DNA from: PFL25 sp046260155
GTDB lineage: Bacteria; Chloroflexota; Anaerolineae; Anaerolineales; UBA4823
Direction: 5' to 3'
Length of the DNA stretch: 64,000 bases
Assembly: GCA_046260155.1 (NCBI GenBank)
Contig: JBJYXV010000046.1
Location: forward strand, 1-64,000
The position numbers and the translations under genes are program-made. This document shows positions 8,381-16,530 of the stretch, one piece after another. The notes under the pieces are model-generated. The model was not told the DNA's origin and made no database searches. It saw only the letters and a list, made by a program, of their open reading frames with translations. The number at the start of each line of letters is the position of its first letter. The first letter of the stretch is position 1.

Positions 8381-9025
8381 CTAACCACTTCCTGCGAAGA
8401 CGCTGACATTCTCAACCGTATCTTGTAAGAATTTCCACAGCAAGCTGGCATCCAACGGTCCGGTACGCAGCTCAAGCAGCCCATCATCATCTTTAAGCAG
8501 AATCTCAACCGCCTCCAGCTGGGTGATGGTCACCACTCGGTAGTATCGCGCTTCCTTTTCCGGTAGATTCAATTGGTCCAGCACATCGTCACCTGCGCTG
8601 AGTGTTAGCATCCATTCCAGAACGGTATAAATTGCATCCCACTCGCCGGCTTCAGCCAGGACAGCCAGGGCGATCAGCTGTGCTTCTGCTTCATTATCCC
8701 TGCAGCCGGTTCCCTGAGCGACATGCGCCCATTCGTGGGCCAACACATATTTCCACATGGGAGTGTTGTAAAAAGGATGAATGGGATCAGCGAAGCGCTG
8801 GTTTAAGTAGACCTGGTTTGTGCAGCGCCCAGACCAGACTGTAGCGCCCCAGTACGTGACCGGCAGTTCATGCAGGCTTGTATTGTTGGTGTCTGTTGGC
8901 AAGCCCGCTTCAGCGTAGTAGGGTTCCAAATAATTCCCGAAATCACGCATGGCTGCCTCAGAGATGGGTGCTTCGGGGACAAAGATCAGGTTGATAAAGA
9001 GCAAAATGGCAGTCAGAATATCCAT
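8381..9025 (-). CDS. HEXXH-motif exported protein, possible metallopeptidase
   Basis: A 214-residue protein with an N-terminal hydrophobic segment (residues 2-16) that may act as a signal or anchor. HEWAH at residues 97-101 is the HExxH zinc-binding motif, followed by NEAEAQ (Glu112/Glu114) about 12 residues later, where a gluzincin-type third ligand could lie. Cys68 and Cys108 flank the motif and could form a disulfide, which agrees with export. In family knowledge, 'VLAHEWAHVAQ' text occurs in proteins of DUF4157-like and other minimal peptidase folds. The C-terminal 80 residues resemble nothing I know. Activity is unproven; it could be a structural zinc protein. Confidence 0.7.
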   Translation of the reverse strand: MDILTAILLFINLIFVPEAPISEAAMRDFGNYLEPYYAEAGLPTDTNNTSLHELPVTYWGATVWSGRCTNQVYLNQRFADPIHPFYNTPMWKYVLAHEWAHVAQGTGCRDNEAEAQLIALAVLAEAGEWDAIYTVLEWMLTLSAGDDVLDQLNLPEKEARYYRVVTITQLEAVEILLKDDDGLLELRTGPLDASLLWKFLQDTVENVSVFAGSG

Positions 9026-9625
9026 AGATTTATGAAATCAAGCATAATTGGGAATAACTACAAGCTTTTTGGATGGGAAAGCCTGAAGCAATACTCATTT
9101 TCCGTTGAGTCACAAACGAATTAAGGCGGAACTGAAATTTCCTGTGTAATTTTCAAGCCAAACCGCAGTTTTGTCTGTAGTACGTTCATCCTAGCTGGAC
9201 CCATGCTGGTTCTAGTAAGTACATTCAACCGGGTTGGTCCCAATTCACTCCTTAGCTATGATCTGCAGAACATGATGAGGAGACCTCGGAACTTTTTCTT
9301 CGAGATCAGAACATGTGCAGCTAAATTCTGGTTATACAGGGTGATTGTACTTACATCTAAAATATGCTATAAACAGTATGGGTAGCAGCAAATTTCACAA
9401 ATTTCGGTGGGAAGCATCAAAGTTTCCAAATTCACTGCTGGGAGGGCATTTTAAATACTTGGAATGAGTTCCACCTTTTTTTCAAGCAGCATGAATGCAT
9501 CAAAATTAATCGCGTTGCGTCCACGATCCTCCAGGCATTTATGCAATATACGGTGTCTGGAATTAGTTCCCTTTTCAATTCAGGATAGATTTCCTGAACC
9601 TATTACCGCTACCAGGAGGTATGCA
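9026..9625. other. Intergenic, about 600 bp, no gene; degenerate 24-bp direct repeat
   Basis: No gene was supported on either strand. The only structure seen is a pair of 24-bp direct repeats (9179-9202 and 9218-9241, 18 of 24 identical, 39-bp period, consensus AGTACrTTCAwCC...GGwCCC). An upstream in-frame extension of the next gene from 9464 is basic, low in hydrophobics and ahead of a good ribosome binding site, so I treat it as non-coding. Confidence 0.5.
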
Positions 9626-10231
9626 ATGAAAAAATCCCGAATAATTAACCTGGCTCTGCTCGTCTTGCTGATGATCATTTTGATTATGTTCAGCCCCACG
9701 CGCAACGCGACCGCTGAAACCAATGCCCTGACCGGATACCTGAATATCATGGGATATGAAGGCATCGCAACACTGGGATCCAACGGATTCGTGAATGGCC
9801 CGCGACCACCGGTGAGTGATTATGTAACCACCCACTGCCAATATATCAACGTTCCACTGACAACCGTAGGGCAATATTATCTGCGCTTCCCGCTGAGATT
9901 ACCCAATGGATCGAACATTACCAAAGTCTCGATGCGCATCGCAGACTTTTATACAGGTGGCTCTATGTTTGCCTACCTGCGGGAACGACCATGGAACAGC
10001 AGGGATTTTGGAGATACTATAGGCCTCGCCTTGACCCCCGTGGGAAATGCAAACGATCATTTAATCCATATGAATAACCTGAATATAGATGTCAATAATG
10101 CCACCACGCAATATTGGCTCGATCTCTCCCCACAAAACAGTGCTGACCCCGGACAGTTATGTGTTTACAGCATCCAGGTCACTTACACAATTGACACCAG
10201 CCTGCTGCCGTTAATCCAGAAAGGATATTGA
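9626..10231 (+). CDS. Small secreted protein, unknown function
   Basis: A 201-residue secreted protein. ATG 9626 is chosen because AGGAGG lies 7-8 nt upstream and the chain then starts with a textbook signal peptide (MKKSR, then a long Leu/Ile core, cleavage near NATAETNA). The mature part is about 170 residues, rich in beta-strand text (YYLRFPLRLPNGSNITKVSM), with one pair of Cys (THCQ and QLCV). It ends in SLLPLIQKGY, another 'LPL' tail. No known domain is recognised; it may be a small surface protein. It stands alone, followed by a weak terminator-like hairpin. Confidence 0.72.
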   Translation: MKKSRIINLALLVLLMIILIMFSPTRNATAETNALTGYLNIMGYEGIATLGSNGFVNGPRPPVSDYVTTHCQYINVPLTTVGQYYLRFPLRLPNGSNITKVSMRIADFYTGGSMFAYLRERPWNSRDFGDTIGLALTPVGNANDHLIHMNNLNIDVNNATTQYWLDLSPQNSADPGQLCVYSIQVTYTIDTSLLPLIQKGY

Positions 10232-10585
10232 TTATCGAAAGCTAGCTCAACCCAAAATCCTTTCTATTCCCCCCTTCAATCCGGGTGGAATAATTCAGCA
10301 TACTTCAAACAGGCGCGCAGATGAGTATCCTGTGAGCCTGTTTTATATGCTGTTGAGTAAAATGGCTTAATATTTGGAAATTCCCCTGGTTAAAAAGAGA
10401 GGCGGGCCACCCACCCAAGGCCGCCCACCCCAGTGACACTCGCACAAGCGTCATCTATATAAACGTCAAACATAACTTTTTGTTACACATTTTCAATTAT
10501 TTTGCCCCCCAATTTCTGAAGATTAAAAGTCACCAAAAATCTTTAACTTGATCTCTCATCCTGGGTCGATTAAAATCCGGAGAGT
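10232..10585. other. Intergenic, about 350 bp
   Basis: No gene seen. It contains a possible hairpin for the preceding gene (see next entry). The right end leads into the first L,D-transpeptidase gene, whose promoter presumably lies here. Confidence 0.5.
10307..10343 (+). terminator. Weak terminator-like hairpin
   Basis: AAACAGGC (10307-10314) pairs with GCCTGTTT (10336-10343), followed by TATATG. The 21-nt loop makes it weaker than the other hairpins in this window. It is suitably placed about 75 bp after the secreted protein gene. Confidence 0.45.
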
Positions 10586-11641
10586 ATGAGTAAGAATTTA
10601 TCACGACGTGATTTTCTCAAGCTGAGCGGTCTTTCACTGGGTACACTGGCATTCACACCTTTCGTTCCCCAGGAATCTGACCAGGATTACGGCGATATCG
10701 CCAGGGTGACGATTCGCGAGGTAGATGTATATGGCGAACCCCGTGATGGCGCCCAGATTGTCGGCAAGCGCTACCGCGATCAGCTGGTTCAAATTTACTA
10801 CGAGATGGAACCGGAAGATGCTCCTCCTTTCTACAACAAGCTCTGGTACCGGGTCTGGGGCGGCTACATCCATAGCAGCTATCTGCAGAAAGTAAAGATC
10901 AACTACAATCTTCCACTGGCGGAAATCCAGGAGGATGGGCAGCTGGCTGAAGTCACTGTCCCCTACTCCCAATCTTACACCTTCGATCAATATAATGGCT
11001 GGCAGTTTGAATACCGTTTATATTACGAAACCACGCACTGGATCACGGCTGTAGATCAGGGCCCAGATGGCAGAGCCTGGTACCAGATCACAGATGAACT
11101 CCAACCCTGGAGCTATTGGGTGCCTGCCAGCCACTTGCGTCCCATCGGCGATGAAGAACTGGCACCCATCTCCCCTGATTTCCCAGCTCATGAAAAACGA
11201 ATAGAGGTCAACCGGGCCTTGCAGACCCTTACAGCCTATGAGGGTGACCAGGTGGTGCTCCAGACGCGTGTCTCTACCGGGATCCCCAGCAGTCGTCCAA
11301 CCAACAACGGCATCCCTACTGAGACCCCCGAAGGCAGCTTCAATATCTACTCAAAAATGCCCTCCAAGCACATGGGCGATGGGCGCCTCATGCAAGGTGA
11401 TCTGAACCTGGACGCTTACGAGCTGGTGGGTGTGCCTTGGACAATGTTCTTTCACCGCTTAGAGACCGGCTATGCTCTTCACGGCACTTACTGGCACGAC
11501 AATTTTGGTTGGCAGATGAGTCATGGCTGTGTGAACATGCGGAATGATGATGCCAAGTGGGTCTTTCGCTGGTCGATGCCAGTCAATTACCCTCCCGAGG
11601 TGGAAAAAACCGGTTTCGGCACACGGGTAAGAATTACCTGA
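10586..11641 (+). CDS. Tat-exported L,D-transpeptidase (YkuD)
   Basis: A 351-residue cell-wall enzyme. The N-terminus has a twin-arginine signal (SRRDFLKLSGLSLG). Residues about 40-115 look like an SH3-like module (RVTIREVDVYGEPRD...WYRVWGGYIHSSYLQ), and a second SH3-like segment follows. The YkuD catalytic domain is C-terminal (from about residue 205, IEVNRALQTLTAYEGD). It carries the catalytic pattern HGTYWHDNF...SHGCVNM with Cys in SHGC, His upstream and Asn/Arg downstream (MRNDDAKWVFRW). The family forms 3-3 peptide crosslinks or anchors proteins to peptidoglycan. It is the first of three tandem paralogues with the same architecture; the next gene starts 53 bp later. Confidence 0.92.
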   Translation: MSKNLSRRDFLKLSGLSLGTLAFTPFVPQESDQDYGDIARVTIREVDVYGEPRDGAQIVGKRYRDQLVQIYYEMEPEDAPPFYNKLWYRVWGGYIHSSYLQKVKINYNLPLAEIQEDGQLAEVTVPYSQSYTFDQYNGWQFEYRLYYETTHWITAVDQGPDGRAWYQITDELQPWSYWVPASHLRPIGDEELAPISPDFPAHEKRIEVNRALQTLTAYEGDQVVLQTRVSTGIPSSRPTNNGIPTETPEGSFNIYSKMPSKHMGDGRLMQGDLNLDAYELVGVPWTMFFHRLETGYALHGTYWHDNFGWQMSHGCVNMRNDDAKWVFRWSMPVNYPPEVEKTGFGTRVRIT

Positions 11642-11694
11642 GTGATTTCGTCTTAACCAAGTGCTCCACTCGATCTGATTTTCAAAATTCAATA

Positions 11695-12747
11695 ATGATA
11701 AAAAATCTCGACCGGCGTGAATTTCTGAAATTAGGCAGCCTAGGACTGGGTTCTCTCGCAACCAATCCTATGCATAGTTTACTGCCGCCAGAAGACCGCG
11801 TCCCAGCGTTGGGAATCGGCCGGGTGACAATCTCCAGTATCGGTGTTTACAAAGAACCCGATCTGAAGAGTGAAAAGGTGGGATCACGATACCGTGACGA
11901 GTTGATCACCCTGGTTGCAGATTTGATTTCACCTTATGGACCTGAAATAAACCCACGTTGGTATAAAGTCGTTGGTGGTTACTCCCATAGCGCATACCTG
12001 CAGCGCGTTGAAAATACCCATCTGGCGACAGCCAGCAAGCGCATCCGCAGAGGAGGCCAGCTTGGAGAAATTTGTGTACCTTTCACAAACAGCTTGCGAG
12101 CTGACAAGGCAATGGATGTATGGGAATCACTTTACCGGCTGTACTACCAGTCTGTACACTGGGTAACCGGAATCGATCAAGGACCGGATGGGAATCCCTG
12201 GTATCGCTTGAGTGATGAACTTCTACGTGTTGATTATCATGTGCCGGCTACACATGTGCGCCTGATCGAGGACGAGGAATTATCCCCCCTTTCACCAGAG
12301 GTAGATCCCGGAAGGAAATCTATTAAGGTAAACTTGATTAAGCAGACTCTCACCGCATATGAGGAGAATGAAGCTGTCCTGCATACCAAGGTTTCAACCG
12401 GATTGCCCAGCCTGGGGCGTGTGAGTGGTCTGCCAACCGAAACACCGCGGGGAAATTTCAATATTGATCCCAAGGTGCCCTCCAAACATATGGGCGATGG
12501 TCAGCTGACTGCAGATATCGAGGCTTACGAGCTGCCTGGTGTGCCCTGGACTTCTTTTTTCGAGCATCAAACCGGGATCGCTTTCCATGGCACCTATTGG
12601 CATGATAATTTCGGGGGTCGGATGAGCCATGGTTGTGTGAATATGCGCGTCGAGGATGCCAAGTGGCTTTACCGCTGGTCGACTCCGGTTGCAGAACCCG
12701 GCGATTGGACTCGTAAGGGGCATGGCACGCGGGTTGAAGTGATCTAA
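11695..12747 (+). CDS. Tat-exported L,D-transpeptidase (YkuD), second copy
   Basis: A 350-residue paralogue of the preceding gene. ATG 11695 is preferred to the longer frame from 11557, which would overlap the upstream gene and hide the signal: from 11695 the chain begins MIKNLDRREFLKLGSLGLGS, a proper twin-arginine signal. SH3-like N-terminal modules (GRVTISSIGVYKEPD...WYKVVGGYSHSAYLQ) precede a YkuD domain with HGTYWHDNFGGRMSHGCVNM as catalytic text. No strong Shine-Dalgarno was found, so translation may depend on readout from the first copy. Divergence between copies is large in the linkers and small around the active site, indicating an old duplication under selection. Confidence 0.91.
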   Translation: MIKNLDRREFLKLGSLGLGSLATNPMHSLLPPEDRVPALGIGRVTISSIGVYKEPDLKSEKVGSRYRDELITLVADLISPYGPEINPRWYKVVGGYSHSAYLQRVENTHLATASKRIRRGGQLGEICVPFTNSLRADKAMDVWESLYRLYYQSVHWVTGIDQGPDGNPWYRLSDELLRVDYHVPATHVRLIEDEELSPLSPEVDPGRKSIKVNLIKQTLTAYEENEAVLHTKVSTGLPSLGRVSGLPTETPRGNFNIDPKVPSKHMGDGQLTADIEAYELPGVPWTSFFEHQTGIAFHGTYWHDNFGGRMSHGCVNMRVEDAKWLYRWSTPVAEPGDWTRKGHGTRVEVI

Positions 12748-12816
12748 ATCCTTTCATTTCCACCATTAATGTATATTGTCCTCCATTATTGTAGAATATA
12801 GCTGGAGGCAGATGCG

Positions 12817-13869
12817 ATGGGAAATCCAGGACCCATTCAGCGCAGAGAATTCTTGAAGCTTTGGGGGCTTTCCTTTGCCTTGGCGCTGCCTGACAGTTTG
12901 CATGCTTGGCTGCCGCCCGATGAGGAAATCGAGCCCCTGGGGATGGGACGGGTGACAGTTGGCGCTATCGGGCTGTACCAGGAACCTGATTTTGCCAGCC
13001 CGCGAGTAAAGCGGTTGGCTCGCGATCAGCTGGTGGACATCATCACTGAAATTGATGTTCCTGGAGGATATGCGCGCAATCCACGCTGGTATCGCTTGGT
13101 TGGTGGCTATGCGCACAGCGCTTATATTCAAAGGGTGGACCACGCTCATCTCAATCCACCTTTAACTACTATCCCCAGGAAAGGCTGCCTGGGTGAGATC
13201 ACCGTACCCTTCACGCAGGCTTTACTTAAAATCTCCTCCCGCTGGGAACCAATATACCGGCTTTATTATGGTGCAGTGTTCTGGATTACTGGTTTCGTAG
13301 AAGGGCCGGATGGTGAAACCTGGTACCAGCTGACGGATGAACGCCTGGGAATTCACTATTGTATACCCACCAGCCACATCCATCCCATCCCCAGGAATGA
13401 GATCACGCCTCTCTCCCCTCATGTGCCCGCAGACCAGAAGCACCTGCTGATCTCGATTGCAGAACAGCGTCTTTATGCTTATGAAGGGACGGAGCAGGTT
13501 TTCCAGGCGCCTGTCTCTACGGGAATCCCGAGCCGGGGACCATCCCCCAACGGCATTCCCACAGATACCCCACAGGGGAACTTCAACATCGCTCGTAAAA
13601 CCCCTTCCCGGCATATGGGTGATGGCAACCTGACCACCGATTTGGAGGCTTACGAGCTGCCGGGTGTACCCTGGGTGAGCTTTTTCCACTCCTACGGGAT
13701 CGGCACCCATGGCACCTACTGGCACGAAAACTTCGGTTCATGGATGAGCCACGGCTGTGTTAATATGCGCAACGAAGATGCGAAGTGGGTCTATCGCTGG
13801 TCCACACCTGTTATCAAGCATTGGGAGTGGTATACAATGGGTCGCGGGACACTGGTACAGGTTGTTTGA
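12817..13869 (+). CDS. Tat-exported L,D-transpeptidase (YkuD), third copy
   Basis: A 350-residue third paralogue with a twin-arginine signal (IQRREFLKLWGLSFALAL), SH3-like modules (GRVTVGAIGLYQEPD...WYRLVGGYAHSAYIQ) and a YkuD domain with HGTYWHENFGSWMSHGCVNM holding the catalytic His and Cys. A TAGAAT -10-like element and a GGAGG sequence precede the start, so it may have its own promoter inside the cluster. The same role as its neighbours, peptidoglycan crosslinking or protein attachment outside the membrane, follows from the family. Why three are kept side by side is unknown; different acceptors or growth phases are possible. Confidence 0.91.
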   Translation: MGNPGPIQRREFLKLWGLSFALALPDSLHAWLPPDEEIEPLGMGRVTVGAIGLYQEPDFASPRVKRLARDQLVDIITEIDVPGGYARNPRWYRLVGGYAHSAYIQRVDHAHLNPPLTTIPRKGCLGEITVPFTQALLKISSRWEPIYRLYYGAVFWITGFVEGPDGETWYQLTDERLGIHYCIPTSHIHPIPRNEITPLSPHVPADQKHLLISIAEQRLYAYEGTEQVFQAPVSTGIPSRGPSPNGIPTDTPQGNFNIARKTPSRHMGDGNLTTDLEAYELPGVPWVSFFHSYGIGTHGTYWHENFGSWMSHGCVNMRNEDAKWVYRWSTPVIKHWEWYTMGRGTLVQVV

Positions 13870-13974
13870 GCATCATTTTGGGACTAACTAGATTGATCAA
13901 AATTATGCATGCTCTTCACTATCAGTACTATAATATGTGACATGCAGAAGCTAAACCTCATCCTGGAGGACTCG

Positions 13975-14409
13975 ATGAAAATCTCTTCCACATTGTTTGC
14001 TGTTTTGGTAATTATCTTGGCCACCAGTTCCTGTGCCCGACATCCCGAGATCAGTATTGAAGATGCCTGGGCGCGCCCGGGCTTTCAAGGCGATAATAGC
14101 GCGGTTTACCTGACCATCAATAATGGCACAGACCAGGGTGATGGATTAATCGGTGCGGTCTCTGACGTGGCCAATCTTACCGAAGTTCACCTCAGCAAGA
14201 TGGATGCTGATGGCACGATGACCATGGAACGCCAGGACCTTGTAGGTATCCCGGCTAATAAAGTAGTGGAATTATCTCCTGGAGGTTTGCATGTTATGCT
14301 GGTGAATCTGGTGCAGGATCTGAACGTCGGGGATACATTCCGTTTGACCTTAAATTTCCAGCGTGCTGGAGATATTGAGGTTGAGGTAGAAGTCAAACAG
14401 CCAGAATAA
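13975..14409 (+). CDS. PCu(A)C-type copper chaperone lipoprotein
   Basis: A 144-residue lipoprotein of the PCu(A)C (DUF461) family, which carries Cu(I) outside the membrane to the CuA site of cytochrome oxidase subunit II, often with Sco. ATG 13975 is chosen because GGAGG precedes it; the open frame extends to 13909 but lacks a signal there. A lipobox (ATSSC) follows the signal peptide. Copper-ligand text is present: IEDAWARP at the start of the domain, VHLSKM...MTME, and GGLHVML near the C-terminus with the closing His-x-Met pair. A TATAAT lies at 13929-13934. It ends tail-to-tail with the oxidase cluster on the other strand, which needs exactly this function. Confidence 0.88.
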   Translation: MKISSTLFAVLVIILATSSCARHPEISIEDAWARPGFQGDNSAVYLTINNGTDQGDGLIGAVSDVANLTEVHLSKMDADGTMTMERQDLVGIPANKVVELSPGGLHVMLVNLVQDLNVGDTFRLTLNFQRAGDIEVEVEVKQPE

Positions 14410-14431
14410 ACATACTTCTTGCTCTCTGAGC

Positions 14432-14468
14432 GGAACACAGCGCAGCCGAAGAGAGTGGAACACAGCGC
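14432..14468. repeat. Short direct repeat
   Basis: GGAACACAGCGC occurs at 14432-14443 and again at 14457-14468, a 25-bp period, in the spacer between two convergent genes. Nothing else links it to a known element. Confidence 0.6.
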
Positions 14469-14633
14469 GCCATCATGCTTCGACTTCATTTTCCTCCACA
14501 CCAGCCTTTTTCTATAAAACCACCATTGTTCCCGCAGAACCAACTTGCTAACCTGACCATTCCGCTCAGCATGCCTCATTTCAAGCTCTGTGAGCAGATC
14601 GCAGTGCAGTCGAAGATCGATATCCTATTAAAC

Positions 14634-14667
14634 AAAACTGCTGGAGCAGAGTTCCTCCAGCAGTTTT
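14634..14667. terminator. Strong bidirectional terminator
   Basis: A perfect 13-bp stem (14634-14646 with 14655-14667), 8-nt loop, A-run on the left and T-run on the right. It is placed 16 bp past the end of the minus-strand oxidase cluster and downstream of the plus-strand copper chaperone, so it closes both transcripts. Confidence 0.88.
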
Positions 14668-14682
14668 TCAATACCAATAAAA

Positions 14683-16530
14683 TCACACCAATGCATCCAC
14701 CATTAAAGCAAGGAACAGGAATGCCAGGTACATGCTCGAATGCCGGTACATTTTCCAGGCAACCTTGTTCCCCTCACCACGCCAGACTTTGAATGCGGAG
14801 TGCAGCAGTAAACCACCAAGGACGATCGCCCCCACAAAGTAAATCCCACCTCCTAACCCAAACAAGGGTAAGACCAACGTTAAAACAACCAGTTCGATCG
14901 TGTATAGGAATATTTGCCAGCGGGTTTCCTGCTCGCCGCGCACCACAGGCAGCATGGGCACACCCGCCCGGGCGTAATCCTTCCTGCGAACCAGCGCCAA
15001 AGCCCAGAAATGCGGGGGGGTCCACATGAAAACCACTGCGAATAAGAACAACGAGGGCACATTTAAGCTGCCGGTCGCAGCTGCCCAACCCACGAGCGGT
15101 GGTATTGCACCCGCACCACCCCCGATGACGATATTCTGCACCGTGGTCTTCTTTAAAAGCATACTGTAGAGCAGAACATAATAAATAATCCCGGCCAGGG
15201 TTAGCAAAGCAGCCAGGAAATTAACCATCGCGACCATCAGGTAGAATGAAGCCAGGGTCGCAGCCACCCCGAATGCCAGCCCTTCCGCAGGAGTTAGCCG
15301 GCCCGCTGGAATAGGTCGCTGTGAGGTACGCTGCATCTTGTGATCATCGATCCGGTCGATATACTGGTTGATTGCACCAGATCCACCTGCTGCCAGAAAG
15401 CCGCCAAATAAAGTCCAAAAAACAAGCTGCCAGCTCGGCCAGGCTTGGCCACCCACAACCATTCCCGCAAAAGTTGTCACCAACAACAATGCCACCACAA
15501 CCGGCTTGGTCAGCATCAGGTAATCCTTGAACAGGACTTTGAGCTGTCGTTTCTTCCATACATCGCTTTCTGCTTTCTCATCCTGTGCAGTGCGGTTTGC
15601 CAGGCCGGTTACTGAAATCTGGACAGCGAACGCGACCCAAACTGCTCCAGCTGTGATGATATGCAGGGCGATTAAATACGGCGGATAGGTCTGCGCAGCT
15701 TCCACGCTGCCCATCAGAGCCTGTGAGAAAAACAAGGTGCTGGCAGCAGTTGTAGATACCAGAACAGCCGTCTGGCTGCGCTGCGTCCTCCATGCCTGTG
15801 CCAGCAGAATGGCGACCATAAAACCTGTAACCAGTGTGATCACCCTGTGAACCAGATTAATCCAGCCTAAAGTATCAGCCGGCATAATGCCCTCACACAG
15901 CGGCCATCCCTGGCAGGCTACGCTGGCTCCGCTCACTGAAACCAGGGCGCCGCTCATAAAAAGTAGCATGACAAACATCAGCACCCACAGGCTTAACCGC
16001 CCAAATGGAGATTTGAACCTTGGTCGAAAATCCAGGCTGAGAGTGCCATCCTGGATGGGTAACTTGCTACCATCAAGCCAGAATACGTAAACCACCGGCA
16101 ATACGGTCAGTCCAAGAACCATCAGTGCCAGGGTAAAATGCAATGCGCTGAGCATCGACTCTTCCCCCTGTAATGCAATCCAGCGACCCAGAAATATCTG
16201 CAGGCTCATCAGCACCATGGCGATAATCAAGGGCACAGTGATCCAACGAATCCTGCGATATTTCCACCAAGCATACACAAAGGAACTCAACAGCCCAAGA
16301 CCAGTAAGAACAGCCAACAAACGATGGATATAAGCAAGAAAGGCTGGACTGTTAAAGGGTTCGATTAAACCACCGGAACAGGTAGGCCAATCCAGGCAAG
16401 CATTCCCTGCATCCGCGACTCTGATAATTACACCCAATACAAGCAGCGTAAAAGCCAGGATGGCTGTGGTCATCAGCAACCACCGAATTGCAGGAGAGAT
16501 GGATTTGGACTTATCAAAATCTGATTTCAT
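14683..16530 (-). CDS. ctaAB: Heme A synthase-heme O synthase fusion (CtaA-CtaB)
   Basis: A 615-residue membrane protein joining two enzymes of heme A synthesis. Residues 1 to about 315 are Cox15/CtaA: eight hydrophobic helices in two similar halves, with the Cys pair NACLDWPTC and its second-half counterpart VACQGWPLC, and His residues in YIHR, LHFT, VHRV and LHII as likely heme ligands. Residues about 330-615 are CtaB, a UbiA-type farnesyltransferase with NQYIDRIDDHKMQRT (Asp-rich motif) and YARAGVPMLP. CtaB makes heme O from heme B; CtaA oxidises it to heme A for the aa3-type centre. It overlaps the upstream surf1 gene by 4 bp (ATGA). Such fusions are known in Thermus and some Chloroflexota. 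It is the last gene of the oxidase transcript. Confidence 0.95.
   Translation of the reverse strand: MKSDFDKSKSISPAIRWLLMTTAILAFTLLVLGVIIRVADAGNACLDWPTCSGGLIEPFNSPAFLAYIHRLLAVLTGLGLLSSFVYAWWKYRRIRWITVPLIIAMVLMSLQIFLGRWIALQGEESMLSALHFTLALMVLGLTVLPVVYVFWLDGSKLPIQDGTLSLDFRPRFKSPFGRLSLWVLMFVMLLFMSGALVSVSGASVACQGWPLCEGIMPADTLGWINLVHRVITLVTGFMVAILLAQAWRTQRSQTAVLVSTTAASTLFFSQALMGSVEAAQTYPPYLIALHIITAGAVWVAFAVQISVTGLANRTAQDEKAESDVWKKRQLKVLFKDYLMLTKPVVVALLLVTTFAGMVVGGQAWPSWQLVFWTLFGGFLAAGGSGAINQYIDRIDDHKMQRTSQRPIPAGRLTPAEGLAFGVAATLASFYLMVAMVNFLAALLTLAGIIYYVLLYSMLLKKTTVQNIVIGGGAGAIPPLVGWAAATGSLNVPSLFLFAVVFMWTPPHFWALALVRRKDYARAGVPMLPVVRGEQETRWQIFLYTIELVVLTLVLPLFGLGGGIYFVGAIVLGGLLLHSAFKVWRGEGNKVAWKMYRHSSMYLAFLFLALMVDALV

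Noticed and set aside
9179..9241. Two 24-bp repeats as a CRISPR or phage site
   Set aside because: Only two copies, six mismatches, no third unit and no cas or integrase genes.
9464..9625. N-terminal extension of the small secreted protein
   Set aside because: A perfect ribosome binding site and signal peptide begin at 9626, so the extension is untranslated.
11557..11694. N-terminal extension of the second L,D-transpeptidase
   Set aside because: It overlaps the first copy and would bury the twin-arginine signal that starts at 11695.
14683..16530. CtaA-CtaB fusion as an assembly artefact
   Set aside because: The junction is a smooth linker with no hidden stop or start, and fusions of this kind are known.
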